The notes below the pieces were generated by a model, which saw only the letters and a program-made list of their open reading frames with translations, was not told where the DNA came from and ran no database searches. Shown here one piece after another: positions 17,712 through 27,310 of a stretch of DNA of 37,110 nt. The stretch lies in the NCBI GenBank assembly GCA_029256365.1, contig JAQSYB010000001.1, forward strand, positions 1 to 37,110, written 5' to 3'. The first letter of the stretch is position 1; each line of letters opens with the position of its first letter. Made by a program: the position numbers and the translations under genes. This DNA comes from Clostridia bacterium (lineage in GTDB: Bacteria; Bacillota; Clostridia; Lutisporales; Lutisporaceae).

Positions 17712-18896
17712 TTATTTAGCTTGTATTCTCTTCTTTACTCCGATTTCCTCTAGTATCTCTACGGATATCTTTGCCATAACCGACTTTTTTTCTTCCACAT
17801 AGTTAATTTTTTTATCTAGAACCACTGCGTTCTCTGACAGATGCAGCTTCAGCCTTTCATTTAGCCTTTCTTCACATCTTTTCTTTGCTTGTTCTACTGT
17901 CAAAGTCTTGGGTACAATTACAAGTTCATTGTATCGAATAGAGATAAGTTTAATCGGAAAAACATAATTTCCAAAGCTTATTATATTTTTTTCCTCTCTT
18001 ACCTCATTATATTCGCTGTAGGGTATTGTTTTTTTGAAGCCCACCTCTTTATCCAATAGTTTTAGCATATATTGGGTGGTTTTTCTGCCGGTGTCCTTAA
18101 ATTCAATCTGCTGCAAATCCATTTGCTCTGCATCTTCATACCAGGTTCTACCTGTAACCTGAGCCAAAGAGTGCACCAGTCGTGGTTCTGAGTTTTCTCT
18201 CAGGATTGTGCCCGTTACAAGCACTTGACCTTTCTTGACGGTAACTCCATCCTTAACGATTCCATCGCCATTTAACACTAAAATTTTATGAATGACTCCG
18301 CTTTTGGCAGCAACGATATCGCATGCATCCGTTTTGCTAATCAGCTCAGGCTCTTCTCTTTTTTCTACTACCTCTACAACTGCCTTGGTTCCTCTCACTT
18401 GTATGCCAACCCAGGAAAGCTGCGGCAGCTTGATCAGTATCTTGTTTTCTAAGGAGTGCCTATCCAACTTTGCTTTACGTACGCCTTCCTTAAGTCCCTC
18501 CTGATTAACAATATCCATAACTACTTTGGGATCAATGGTTTTTGTCCCTACTACTTCAATCATCCATACATAGGAACACATCACATAAATCATAATCAAA
18601 AGAATCATTACAGTAGCTGCAAAAAGCTTATGTCTCTTCAAATCCTTCAATATAAAGGGGAACCCTCTTTTTTCCTTAATAACGATGGTGCTATCGGTTT
18701 TCCGTACTATTTCTCGCATTTTACCAAAATTTTCTAATCCAATTTTAGCGCTAATAGAAGTATAGCTTAGCTTTTTTATATCCCATATATATATTCCGTT
18801 TGATATTGCCATATTTATAAAACGTTCGATTTTCAAGCCTTCTACAATAATAATAGCATATCCTCTCAAAAAATTCCATAATCGTATGATTATCAT
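17712..18896 (-). CDS. yqfD: Sporulation protein YqfD
   Basis: LWNFLRGYAIIIVEGLKIERFINMAISNGIYIWDIKK..., TM followed by VVGTKTID...LSWVGIQVRGTKAVVEVVE; next to yqfC and phoH. Confidence 0.93.
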   Translation of the reverse strand: MIIIRLWNFLRGYAIIIVEGLKIERFINMAISNGIYIWDIKKLSYTSISAKIGLENFGKMREIVRKTDSTIVIKEKRGFPFILKDLKRHKLFAATVMILLIMIYVMCSYVWMIEVVGTKTIDPKVVMDIVNQEGLKEGVRKAKLDRHSLENKILIKLPQLSWVGIQVRGTKAVVEVVEKREEPELISKTDACDIVAAKSGVIHKILVLNGDGIVKDGVTVKKGQVLVTGTILRENSEPRLVHSLAQVTGRTWYEDAEQMDLQQIEFKDTGRKTTQYMLKLLDKEVGFKKTIPYSEYNEVREEKNIISFGNYVFPIKLISIRYNELVIVPKTLTVEQAKKRCEERLNERLKLHLSENAVVLDKKINYVEEKKSVMAKISVEILEEIGVKKRIQAK

Positions 18897-18946
18897 AACT
18901 CTTACTCCTCTCTGCCTTAGGAAGTATTTGGTATTCTGATTAAAGC

Positions 18947-19228
18947 TTAATAACCCACACTGTCTATCTCTCCAGTTATGGTTATTTCCTCCTGAAGAAT
19001 TGATTTTATATTAAGCTTTGATCCAATAACAATGAGAATCCCACTCCCGGTATTTACCCTGATTTGATCCTCGTTATATTCCAATATTCCCTTGTGGTTT
19101 TCCACTATAACATGATTGCTGCCAATCATCGTAACCCTTGCTACATCTAGTATAATATCTTTAGGAAGCTCTAAGGCATTTGAAAGGGTTTCCTTTATTT
19201 TATAAGTTTTTTTGTTCATAACACCCAC
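18947..19228 (-). CDS. yqfC: Sporulation protein YqfC (YabP/YqfC family)
   Basis: LELPKDIILDVARVTMIGSNHVIVENHKGILEYNEDQIRV...; upstream of yqfD. Confidence 0.93.
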   Translation of the reverse strand: MGVMNKKTYKIKETLSNALELPKDIILDVARVTMIGSNHVIVENHKGILEYNEDQIRVNTGSGILIVIGSKLNIKSILQEEITITGEIDSVGY

Positions 19229-19279
19229 CTCTATATAAATCTATGCTAAGCTACTTTAAATAGAATAAAAAACATCCAA

Positions 19280-19328
19280 AAAAGTACAAAAGGTCAAGCA
19301 AATTGATTGCTTGACCTTTTGTACTTTT
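19280..19328. terminator. Strong long-stem terminator
   Basis: AAAAGTACAAAAGGTCAAGCAA ... TTGCTTGACCTTTTGTACTTTT, >20 bp stem with A/T-rich flanks. Confidence 0.85.
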
Positions 19329-19758
19329 ATCTTATATTTCTTTTCAAAGCTCTGGGTTTTCCCAATACCTCGGCCATTATGATACTTCTCTGCAGATCGT
19401 TAAAAGAATTATCCGTCTCCATGCTGTAAGCTTCCCCATCAGCAATCATATCATTTTGATCTTCTGACCATATTGGCTCTGAGGTTTTATTTTGAATGAC
19501 CTCTTTATATAAATTAGGCTCTATGCTACCAAACACACTTTGCATCTCTGGCTTATGCATCGAATCCTCATGCTGACTCTTAACCTCACCCAGGTTGGTT
19601 ACATTGAATTTTCTTTTTGCCTTTACAGTGGGCTGTACACTAGGCTTCATACTTTGATCTTCCGGTGCTGCCTGCTTCTTTTGCTTGTTATTTTTCATCG
19701 CGTTCTGAAACACCGACGACAATACTGCAAACAAAGCAAATAAAATAATCGATTCCAA
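19327..19758 (-). CDS. Hypothetical single-TM protein
   Basis: N-terminal hydrophobic MESIILFALFAVLSSVFQNAM followed by a polar region; in line with floA, with a terminator directly downstream. Confidence 0.7.
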   Translation of the reverse strand: MESIILFALFAVLSSVFQNAMKNNKQKKQAAPEDQSMKPSVQPTVKAKRKFNVTNLGEVKSQHEDSMHKPEMQSVFGSIEPNLYKEVIQNKTSEPIWSEDQNDMIADGEAYSMETDNSFNDLQRSIIMAEVLGKPRALKRNIR

Positions 19759-19791
19759 CTACATCCCGCCTTTCAATGAGAAGGGCTTATT

Positions 19792-20784
19792 CTATTTCTT
19801 ATCAATACCTGGAGAATCTGATTTACCGCCCTTAGATATCGAATCTCTCATCAGGGTATCTGCTTGTATGTTCTGCATTTGATAATAATCCAGTACGCCA
19901 AGTCTACCATTTTTCAATGCATCTGCCAAAGCCTTTGGAACCTCTGCTTCCGCTTCAACAACCTTAGCTCTCATTTCCTGCACTGCAGCCTTCATTTCCT
20001 GTTCCTTTGCAACAGCCATTGCACGTCTTTCCTCTGCTTTAGCCTGTGCGATTCTCTTATCTGCTTCTGCCTGATCTGTTTGCAGCTGCGCTCCTATGTT
20101 TCTACCGATATCCACATCAGCTATATCTATGGATAGTATTTGGAAGGCAGTACCTGAATCAAGTCCCTTTGCCAAAACAGTTCTAGATATTGAATCTGGA
20201 TTCTCCAAAACCGCCTTATGACTCTCGCTGCTACCTACAGTTGTTACAATACCCTCACCTACTCTGGCTATGATGGTTTCTTCGCCGGCGCCACCTACCA
20301 ATCTCTCAATATTGGCTCTTACTGTAACTCTGGCTTTTGCTCTTACTTCGATACCATCCTTTGCAACAGCTGCAATAACTGGAGTTTCTATTACCTTTGG
20401 ATTAACACTCATCTGAACTGCATTCAATACATCTCTTCCTGCTAGGTCAATAGCGGCTGCTCTTTCAAAAAGCAAATCGATATCTGCTCTTTGCGCAGCA
20501 ATCAAAGCATTTACTACTCTATCAACATTACCACCAGCAAGGTAGTGTGCTTCCAATTGATTTACTGTTACATTTATGCCACCTTTTCTAGCCTTTATCA
20601 GTGGATTTACAATTCTTCCAGGTGAAACTCTTCTAAGTCTCATACCTACCAAATTAAAGATACCAACGTTTACTCCTGCTGAAATTGCGGAAATCCATAA
20701 TCCCAATGGAACAAAACTAAAGAAAATTGTAATACCCAATATAACCAAAAAGATAATAAAAATCGGTACTATTTCAAAAATCAT
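19792..20784 (-). CDS. floA: Flotillin-like protein FloA (YqfA)
   Basis: [73 protein letters not shown]. Confidence 0.96.
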   Translation of the reverse strand: MIFEIVPIFIIFLVILGITIFFSFVPLGLWISAISAGVNVGIFNLVGMRLRRVSPGRIVNPLIKARKGGINVTVNQLEAHYLAGGNVDRVVNALIAAQRADIDLLFERAAAIDLAGRDVLNAVQMSVNPKVIETPVIAAVAKDGIEVRAKARVTVRANIERLVGGAGEETIIARVGEGIVTTVGSSESHKAVLENPDSISRTVLAKGLDSGTAFQILSIDIADVDIGRNIGAQLQTDQAEADKRIAQAKAEERRAMAVAKEQEMKAAVQEMRAKVVEAEAEVPKALADALKNGRLGVLDYYQMQNIQADTLMRDSISKGGKSDSPGIDKK

Positions 20785-20796
20785 GTTCTTCCTCCT

Positions 20797-21348
20797 TTAA
20801 TTTTCTTTTATTTCTCTTACAAACAAACTGCTTCCCTCTGCTCTAATCACTTCTACTAAGGCATCCTTATTAATAAATTCGCCTTCTGAAACCGCATCCA
20901 ATTTCATGTTATCTATCATTATGATACCTGCTGATCTCATGGGCGTAACTGCAATGCCCCTTTTTCCAATAAAGCTAGTATACTTATCATTGCTGATATA
21001 ACCTTCTTCATTTTTCTGTTCAGTGTTTAGTACAAAGGATTTCAGATATTTTTTTGCCCACCCTAGCTTTATCATGGCAACAAGCAATAAACCAGCAAAG
21101 GCTGCTGTTCCAATCATCATTAATAATGCTTGAATGGGACTGGCCGATATCATTATTATGCTGATTATTACAACAATAATCCCCGATATTCCTGCAACAC
21201 CAAAGCCAGGAAAAGCGACTTCAACTAATAATAATACCAAGCCCAATACATATAAAAAGGCTGTGAACAAATTAATACCTTGATAAAAACCTTCTAGCAT
21301 AAATACACCTCCTATTCCTATGATACCACTTTTTGTAATTCTTAACAA
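20797..21348 (-). CDS. NfeD-like membrane protein
   Basis: Several TMs with EVAFPGFGVAGISGIIVV, then C-terminal OB-like GKRGIAVTPMRSAGIIMIDNMKLDAVSEGEFI; next to floA. Confidence 0.9.
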   Translation of the reverse strand: MLRITKSGIIGIGGVFMLEGFYQGINLFTAFLYVLGLVLLLVEVAFPGFGVAGISGIIVVIISIIMISASPIQALLMMIGTAAFAGLLLVAMIKLGWAKKYLKSFVLNTEQKNEEGYISNDKYTSFIGKRGIAVTPMRSAGIIMIDNMKLDAVSEGEFINKDALVEVIRAEGSSLFVREIKEN

Positions 21349-21387
21349 AGGGTGAATTGCTGAACTTATGCTTAAAATAAATAAAAA

Positions 21388-21415
21388 GAACTGAAATCCT
21401 TAAGGATTTCAGTTC
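21388..21415. terminator. Terminator-like perfect palindrome downstream of yqeY
   Basis: GAACTGAAATCCTTAAGGATTTCAGTTC. Confidence 0.8.
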
Positions 21416-21419
21416 TTTG

Positions 21420-21872
21420 TTATTGCAATTGCTGTTTGACTAATATATTTACGAGCTTTCCGTCTGCTCTACCTTTTACCTTAGGCATCAGAGCACTCAT
21501 AACTCTACCCATGTCTTTAGCGCTTTGTGCACCAACTTCGATTATTGTATCAGCAATTATTCTACTGACTTCATCTTCTGAAAGCTGTTGCGGAAGATAG
21601 GCCATTAATATATCTATCTCTTTTTGAATATTCTCTACTAGATCTAGTCTATTGCCTTTTTCATACTCAGGAATGGAGTCTTTACGCATCTTCACTCCCT
21701 TGGCAACAACCTCAATGACCCCCTCGTCATCAAGCTCAATCTTCTTATCCTTTTCAATCTGCAATATACCAGCTCTAGTCATAACAATTACGTTCTTTCT
21801 AATGCTGTCCTTATCTTTCATTGCAGTTTTAAGGTCTTGCTGTAAAACTTCTTTGAGGGACATTAATATCAA
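21420..21872 (-). CDS. yqeY: GatB/YqeY domain protein
   Basis: SLKEVLQQDLKTAMKDKDSIRKNVIVMTRAGI...YLPQQLSEDEVSRII...KDMGRVMSALMPKVKGRADGKLVNILVKQQL. Confidence 0.95.
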   Translation of the reverse strand: MILMSLKEVLQQDLKTAMKDKDSIRKNVIVMTRAGILQIEKDKKIELDDEGVIEVVAKGVKMRKDSIPEYEKGNRLDLVENIQKEIDILMAYLPQQLSEDEVSRIIADTIIEVGAQSAKDMGRVMSALMPKVKGRADGKLVNILVKQQLQ

Positions 21873-21878
21873 CCTTCT

Positions 21879-22055
21879 TTATTTTGTTTTTCTTTTTCTA
21901 GCAGCCTCAGACTTTTTTCTTCTCTTTACGCTTGGGCTTTCATAGTGCTCTCTTTTTCTAACTTCAGCCAAAACTCCAGCTCTTGCACATTTTTTCTTAA
22001 ATCTTCTTAATGCACTCTCTAGAGATTCATTTTCACCAACTCTGATTTCAGACAT
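21879..22055 (-). CDS. rpsU: 30S ribosomal protein bS21
   Basis: Manual translation: [58 protein letters not shown]. At 58 aa it is absent from the supplied ORF track. Confidence 0.97.
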   Translation of the reverse strand: MSEIRVGENESLESALRRFKKKCARAGVLAEVRKREHYESPSVKRRKKSEAARKRKTK

Positions 22056-22184
22056 CTAATTTCCCTCCCTCCGCTGATAACAATGCTCACAGTATAACCA
22101 ATATACTGTTTTAGATAGTGGGAATAAAACACACTCAAATAATTATACATTATTAAACCATAGTGTGTCAACCCTTACAATTAT

Positions 22185-22529
22185 TTAACCTGGTGGCCAT
22201 TGTAAACTTCTTCCTCCAAGTATATGGTAATGCAAATGGGCAACGGTTTGACCACCGTTTGCACCTGTATTTGCTACTACTCTAAAACCATCTTTATCAA
22301 TATCTAACATCTTTGCAATTTTATTGATTGCATCAAAAATATCAACCGTTACATATTTATTGCTTTCATTTAAGTCAAGAACTGACTGTATATGCTGCTT
22401 CGGTACTACCAATATATGAACAGGTGCTCCAGGATTGATATCCTCAAACGCTAGAACCTTATCGTCTTCATAAATCTTATTACATGGAATTTCTCCATTT
22501 ACAATTTTGCAAAAAATGCAATTTGACAA
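22185..22529 (-). CDS. HIT family (HinT-like) nucleotide-binding protein
   Basis: CIFCKIVNGEIPCNKIYEDDKVLAFEDINPGAPVHILVVPKQHI; HLHYHILGG. Confidence 0.96.
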   Translation of the reverse strand: MSNCIFCKIVNGEIPCNKIYEDDKVLAFEDINPGAPVHILVVPKQHIQSVLDLNESNKYVTVDIFDAINKIAKMLDIDKDGFRVVANTGANGGQTVAHLHYHILGGRSLQWPPG

Positions 22530-22636
22530 GCCTTCACCTCCCTACTAGTATATGAAAATAACAGCTTTAAAATAGCTGTATGAATATATTATTATTCAAC
22601 ATGAATCGGTGAAATCCTGCTGGCAAAACTGATATA

Positions 22637-23956
22637 TTAGATTATTTTATTTGTTTCATCAAGGGCTCCTAGTAAAAAATCTTCTTTCAAAGATATGATT
22701 TTTACCGGGATAAGCTTGCCTCTGAGGCTTTCATCTGAAACAGCAATGACCTTAAGGTAGTTATCTGTATGACCTTCATAGGCATTGTCTTGATTCTGAA
22801 GCTTATACTCAAATAAAACTTCCATTTTTTTATCTATAAATTTGTTTTTAAAAGCAGTCTCCATTTCCAGGGCAATTTCTGTTATTACACTGCTCCTCTG
22901 CTCCTTAATCTGCGGCGAAACTTGATTCTTATACTTCGCTGCAGGTGTACCTTCTCTTGGGGAAAATTTAAAAACATGTATCCCGCTGAAGTTTACTTTT
23001 TTTATAAAATCAACCGTGCTTTCAAATTCTTCCTCAGTTTCTCCTGGAAAGCCTACAATCAAATCCGTTGTAATCGCAACATCAGGAAAAACAACCCTTA
23101 GCTTCTTTACCACATTAATATATTCCTCTGTAGTATATTTTCTATTCATCCTCTTAAGAGTTGCATCGCAGCCACTTTGAAGAGATAAATGAAAATGCCT
23201 GCAAATCTTAGGGAGCTTAGACAATCTGTCTATGAATTCATCATTTAAAGTCTTTGGCTCCACCGAGCTCATTCGAATTCGTGTTATGCCTTCTACCTGA
23301 TGCACCTGTTCAATGATGTCAATCAAGCTTGTATCACCCAAATCTCTACCATAGGATGCAACATGTATACCCGTCAAAACGATTTCCATGATGCCATTTA
23401 AAGCCAGATGCCTTACCTCATCCAATATACTTTCTGGTTTGCGGCTTCTGATATGACCTCTAGCATAAGGTATGATGCAGTAGCTGCAATATTGATCACA
23501 GCCTTCTTGTATTTTGAGAAAAGCCCTGGTTCTGCTTTTATAATTTTTTATGGACATTTCCTCAAACTCATTGACCTCCATAATGTCAGAAACCATATTT
23601 ACTTTTTCTTCTTTGTCCTGGGAATACTCTACAAGCTCCACGATTCTTGCTCTTTCATTGGTACCAACCACCAGCTTGACCCCAGGAATTTCGATTACCT
23701 TATCTGGTGAAATCTGTGAATAGCAGCCAACGACTGCAATAAACGCCTCTGGATTGCTGTCCAAAGCTCGTCTAATGATTTGACGAGACTTTCTATCCCC
23801 CATATTTGTAACGGTGCAGGTGTTGATAATATATACATCCGCACCTTCCTCATATTCAACTGTTTTATAACCTGCACCCTCAAAGGACTCAATCATAGCT
23901 TCTGTTTCATATTGATTCACCTTGCAGCCCAAGGTGTAAAATGCAACCTTCTTCAA
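22637..23956 (-). CDS. mtaB: tRNA (N6-threonylcarbamoyladenosine(37)-C2)-methylthiotransferase MtaB
   Basis: KKVAFYTLGCKVNQYETEAM; radical-SAM QEGCDQYCSYCIIPYARGHIRSR; TTG start at 23956 with GGAGG upstream preferred over the track ATG at 24037. Confidence 0.94.
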   Translation of the reverse strand: MKKVAFYTLGCKVNQYETEAMIESFEGAGYKTVEYEEGADVYIINTCTVTNMGDRKSRQIIRRALDSNPEAFIAVVGCYSQISPDKVIEIPGVKLVVGTNERARIVELVEYSQDKEEKVNMVSDIMEVNEFEEMSIKNYKSRTRAFLKIQEGCDQYCSYCIIPYARGHIRSRKPESILDEVRHLALNGIMEIVLTGIHVASYGRDLGDTSLIDIIEQVHQVEGITRIRMSSVEPKTLNDEFIDRLSKLPKICRHFHLSLQSGCDATLKRMNRKYTTEEYINVVKKLRVVFPDVAITTDLIVGFPGETEEEFESTVDFIKKVNFSGIHVFKFSPREGTPAAKYKNQVSPQIKEQRSSVITEIALEMETAFKNKFIDKKMEVLFEYKLQNQDNAYEGHTDNYLKVIAVSDESLRGKLIPVKIISLKEDFLLGALDETNKII

Positions 23957-23981
23957 GCTACTTCCTCCAATGTACTCTATT

Positions 23982-24731
23982 CTATTCACTTCTTTGCATT
24001 TGATCATATTCATACATGATGCATGTAAGCATTGCAAGACCGGCAGTTTCTGTTCTCATGATTCGATTGCCCAGCGTGACAGGCACCAAATTGTTTTGTT
24101 TTGCCTTATCAATTTCAAAGGTGTCAAAGCCGCCCTCTGGACCTACGAAAAAGCCTATGCCTTTTGGTTCTTTACCTTTTAGTGCTGATTTTACAGATAC
24201 CTTCTCTTCCCATTCATAAGGTATCAATACCAAATCCAATTGTTTGCTGTCCTGAAGTGCCTGTTCTAAATTCATCGGCATATCAATTTGAGGAACAATC
24301 CCTCTCGCACTTTGCTTTGCAGCTTCTTCTCCTATTTTTGTCCAACGTGCAACCTTCTTGATCTCATCCTTTTCTGATTCAAGTCTTACTACAGTACGTG
24401 CAGTGATTACCGGAACGATTCTCGTAATGCCCATTTCAGTACACTTTTGTATAATCAAGTCCATTTTAGTAGACTTTGGTATCCCTTGATAGAGAACAAC
24501 CTCAATAGAGGGTTCTCCCTTTGAATTCTCTTTTTCAATAATTCTAGTTTTCACTGTGTGCTTTGATATACTCTCAATGGCAACAGAATAGTCCATTCCT
24601 TGTTGGTCGCAAACAACAATTTTGTCCCCTTCCTTTAGCCGCAGCACTCTGGAAATATGCTGTACATCCTCGCCATCGATGTAGATGTTATCGCCTTTGA
24701 TATTTTCCATTTTTGCAAAAAACCTATGCAT
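23982..24731 (-). CDS. rsmE: 16S rRNA m3U1498 methyltransferase RsmE
   Basis: MHRFFAKMENIKGDNIYIDGEDVQHISRVLRLKEGD; FFVGPEGGFDTFEI; LGNRIMRTETAGLAML. Confidence 0.96.
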   Translation of the reverse strand: MHRFFAKMENIKGDNIYIDGEDVQHISRVLRLKEGDKIVVCDQQGMDYSVAIESISKHTVKTRIIEKENSKGEPSIEVVLYQGIPKSTKMDLIIQKCTEMGITRIVPVITARTVVRLESEKDEIKKVARWTKIGEEAAKQSARGIVPQIDMPMNLEQALQDSKQLDLVLIPYEWEEKVSVKSALKGKEPKGIGFFVGPEGGFDTFEIDKAKQNNLVPVTLGNRIMRTETAGLAMLTCIMYEYDQMQRSE

Positions 24732-25680
24732 TGTCTTTCCTTCCTGCAGCTATGGCACACCATTCACCCATTTCAAGGACTTCAATTACTTCAAAGCCGC
24801 TGCTTGAGATTTTATCCAACACTTCATCTCGTCTATCCTTAATGATTCCCGAGGAAATAAATATTCCTTTGGAGTTCATTGCTTTCCATGCGTCTGGTGC
24901 AAAGCCTATAATAATATCAGCAATAATATTGGCAACGATTACATCAGCTTTTTCCTTCACTACATCTAATAGGTTTCCGCACTTCACTTGAAGTTTTTCC
25001 ACTACATTATTATGCACTGCATTTTCATTTGCAACCCTGCATGCAACCTGATCGATATCCACACATTCCACATGCTTTGCTCCCAGCTTCACTGCAGAAA
25101 TGCCCAATATTCCTGAGCCGCTGCCTACATCAAAAACCACGCTGTTTGGAGTAACATATTTCTCCAGCAGCTTTATGCACATTACAGTAGTCTCATGGGT
25201 ACCTGTACCAAAAGCCATACCGGGATCCATCTCTATTACCAAATCTCCAGCCTCTGCCTGGTATTCCTCCCAAGTAGGCTTTATTACAATCTTTTCGCCT
25301 GCCTTCACAGGTTTATAGTACTGCTTCCAAGCATTTGCCCAATCCTCATCATAAACATCCTTTGTTGCGATGGTTCCGGGACCTCTATCCAGTCCAAACT
25401 CCTCCAACTGATTTACTCTCATTTGTATGTCCTTCAATTTTTCATCATTGAATTCTTCATTTGCAAAATAGCCCTTCACTTTAACATCTGTGCCTAGTGA
25501 ATCTATCAGCTCCTGCTCCACATAGTCCCAGCTTTTCTCATCTGTATTCATCATGATAAAATCATTTGGATCCTCTATTACAACACCTGCCGCCCCAGCC
25601 TCGTTTAGTATATAATATATGGCATCTGATGCCTCAGTAGTCGTTGTAACCTGTACTTCAATATATTTCATAGGTCTCAT
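24724..25680 (-). CDS. prmA: Ribosomal protein L11 methyltransferase
   Basis: MDPGMAFGTGTHETTVMC; VFDVGSGSGILGISAVKLGAKHVECVDID; IVANIIADIII. Confidence 0.96.
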   Translation of the reverse strand: MRPMKYIEVQVTTTTEASDAIYYILNEAGAAGVVIEDPNDFIMMNTDEKSWDYVEQELIDSLGTDVKVKGYFANEEFNDEKLKDIQMRVNQLEEFGLDRGPGTIATKDVYDEDWANAWKQYYKPVKAGEKIVIKPTWEEYQAEAGDLVIEMDPGMAFGTGTHETTVMCIKLLEKYVTPNSVVFDVGSGSGILGISAVKLGAKHVECVDIDQVACRVANENAVHNNVVEKLQVKCGNLLDVVKEKADVIVANIIADIIIGFAPDAWKAMNSKGIFISSGIIKDRRDEVLDKISSSGFEVIEVLEMGEWCAIAAGRKDNA

Positions 25681-25790
25681 CCTTTCCTCGTCCGTTTTGT
25701 CTTATTTATTATATATAATTGGATATAAATTAGCAATATATACAATATCTTATCCTTTTTGAAGCTCCTCGGACATGCAAATCTTCTTTT

Positions 25791-25809
25791 TTTGGTGCCT
25801 GGCACCAAA
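25791..25809. repeat. Perfect 19-nt palindrome TTTGGTGCC-T-GGCACCAAA
   Basis: Read directly; 11 bp upstream of a promoter -35-like box. Confidence 0.85.
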
Positions 25810-25819
25810 GAATCAAGAT

Positions 25820-25847
25820 TTGATTTCGTTGTAAAAAGTTGTATAAT
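25820..25847 (+). promoter_or_regulatory. Sigma-A-like promoter for the small + strand ORF
   Basis: TTGATT (25820-25825), 16-nt spacer, TATAAT (25842-25847). Confidence 0.55.
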
Positions 25848-25881
25848 AAGAAGATAAATCAAACAAAAGAGGTGTGTTGTT

Positions 25882-26052
25882 TTGAGAGAAAAATTCATAT
25901 GCTATATTTTCTTTGCTACAGGTATTGTAGATATTATCATTTCCATTATCAATTTTACAAATAACAAAGCTTCAACAGGCGCAACTTATCTGGCATTGGC
26001 CGTTGTATTCATTGTCTTAGGTTTTAGATACAAAAAAAGATATAACAAATAA
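25882..26052 (+). CDS. Small membrane protein (56 aa, TTG start)
   Basis: (M)REKFICYIFFATGIVDIIISIINFTNNKASTGATYLALAVVFIVLGFRYKKRYNK*, two hydrophobic segments; AAAGAGGTG upstream; promoter-like sequence; terminator overlaps the stop. Not in the supplied ORF track. Confidence 0.6.
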   Translation: MREKFICYIFFATGIVDIIISIINFTNNKASTGATYLALAVVFIVLGFRYKKRYNK

Positions 26053-26082
26053 AATTGGTAGTCCGCAAGGACTACCAATTTT
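26051..26082. terminator. Bidirectional terminator between small + ORF and dnaJ
   Basis: AAAATTGGTAGTCC-GCAA-GGACTACCAATTTT. Confidence 0.88.
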
Positions 26083-26084
26083 AT

Positions 26085-27224
26085 TTATTTAAATGCATCC
26101 TTAACCTTGTCAAAGAAGCTTTTTCCTTTTCCTGTGATTTCCTCTCCCATCGCATCTGCAAAATGCTTCAGGGCTTCTTTTTGCTTATCGCTTAGCTTTC
26201 TTGGTATGTCAACCTTAACCGTGAAGTATAGGTCCCCCCTTGCTTTGCTTCGAAGACTTGGTATACCTTGTCCCTTAAGCTTAAAGGTCGTTCCTGTTTG
26301 TGTGCCTTCTGGAATTTCAAACTGCTCTTGCCCTTCCAAGGTAGGTACAGATATTTCCGCTCCCATGGTTGCTTGTACAAAGGAAATAGGTATTTCACAG
26401 AACAGATTCATACCATCTCTCTTAAACAAGCTGTGAGGCTTCACTCTGAAGTAAATATATAGATCTCCCTTAGGACCGCCTTTTTCCCCAGGTTCACCTT
26501 CACCTCTTAGAGGCATAACAGAACCATTGTCTACTCCAGCAGGTATTTCTATGGTAATCTTTTTATTCTTTCTTACTGTGCCTCTGCCGACACACTTCGG
26601 ACATGGCTCTTTTATAATCTTACCTTCACCGTGACAATCATCACAAGGGCGTACATTCACCACTCTGCCAAAAACTGTATTTTGTGCATATCTTACCTCA
26701 CCTGTGCCTCCGCACTTCTTGCAGGTGTCTACTGCACTGCCAGCTTTGGCACCGCTTCCCTTGCACTCTTCGCACTTTTCACTTCTGGTAATGTTAATTT
26801 CTTTTTTCACGCCAAAGGCTGCTTCTTTAAAATCAATCTCTACTTCGTATTTTAAATCTGCACCCTGTCGAGGTCCGTTCTTGCTTCTTCCAGAGGATCC
26901 ATAACCACCTAAATTGCTGAATATATCAAATATATCTTCAAAACCACCAAAGCCGCCGCCAAAACCGCCAGCACCTGCTCCGCCGAAGCCATTTGAATCT
27001 ACTCCAGCATGACCGAACTGGTCATATTTGGCTTTTTTATCTTTGTCACTTAGGACTTCATAGGCTTCATTTATTTCCTTAAACTTAGCTTCCGATTCCT
27101 TATTGCCTTGGTTTACATCCGGGTGATGCTTCTTAGCAAGGCCGCGAAAGGCCTTCTTTATTTCGTCTTCACTTGCACCCTTGTTTATGCCTAAAACCTC
27201 ATAATAATCTCTTTTGGTTGCCAT
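26085..27224 (-). CDS. dnaJ: Chaperone DnaJ
   Basis: J-domain [36 protein letters not shown]; four CxxCxGxG-type zinc repeats. Confidence 0.98.
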   Translation of the reverse strand: MATKRDYYEVLGINKGASEDEIKKAFRGLAKKHHPDVNQGNKESEAKFKEINEAYEVLSDKDKKAKYDQFGHAGVDSNGFGGAGAGGFGGGFGGFEDIFDIFSNLGGYGSSGRSKNGPRQGADLKYEVEIDFKEAAFGVKKEINITRSEKCEECKGSGAKAGSAVDTCKKCGGTGEVRYAQNTVFGRVVNVRPCDDCHGEGKIIKEPCPKCVGRGTVRKNKKITIEIPAGVDNGSVMPLRGEGEPGEKGGPKGDLYIYFRVKPHSLFKRDGMNLFCEIPISFVQATMGAEISVPTLEGQEQFEIPEGTQTGTTFKLKGQGIPSLRSKARGDLYFTVKVDIPRKLSDKQKEALKHFADAMGEEITGKGKSFFDKVKDAFK

Positions 27225-27245
27225 TCCCTTATCACCTCAAAAGTA

Positions 27246-27294
27246 ATTGACAATGCACAGCATTGAGCATAGCTCTAGCTGTGTCATTGTCAAT
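27246..27294. repeat. dnaK-dnaJ intergenic inverted repeat / hairpin
   Basis: ATTGACAATG-CACAGC (27246-27261) pairs with GCTGTGTCATTGTCAAT (27278-27294), one bulge. Confidence 0.75.
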
Positions 27295-27310
27295 ATTTTG
27301 TTTCCTAATT

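Noticed and set aside
22561-22579. ACAGCT-N7-AGCTGT inverted repeat between HIT gene and mtaB
   Set aside because: Only a 6-bp stem with no T-run; too weak to call a terminator or operator.
25677-25898. 73-aa minus-strand ORF upstream of prmA
   Set aside because: No RBS or domain; it overlaps the promoter, palindrome and start of the better supported + strand small ORF.
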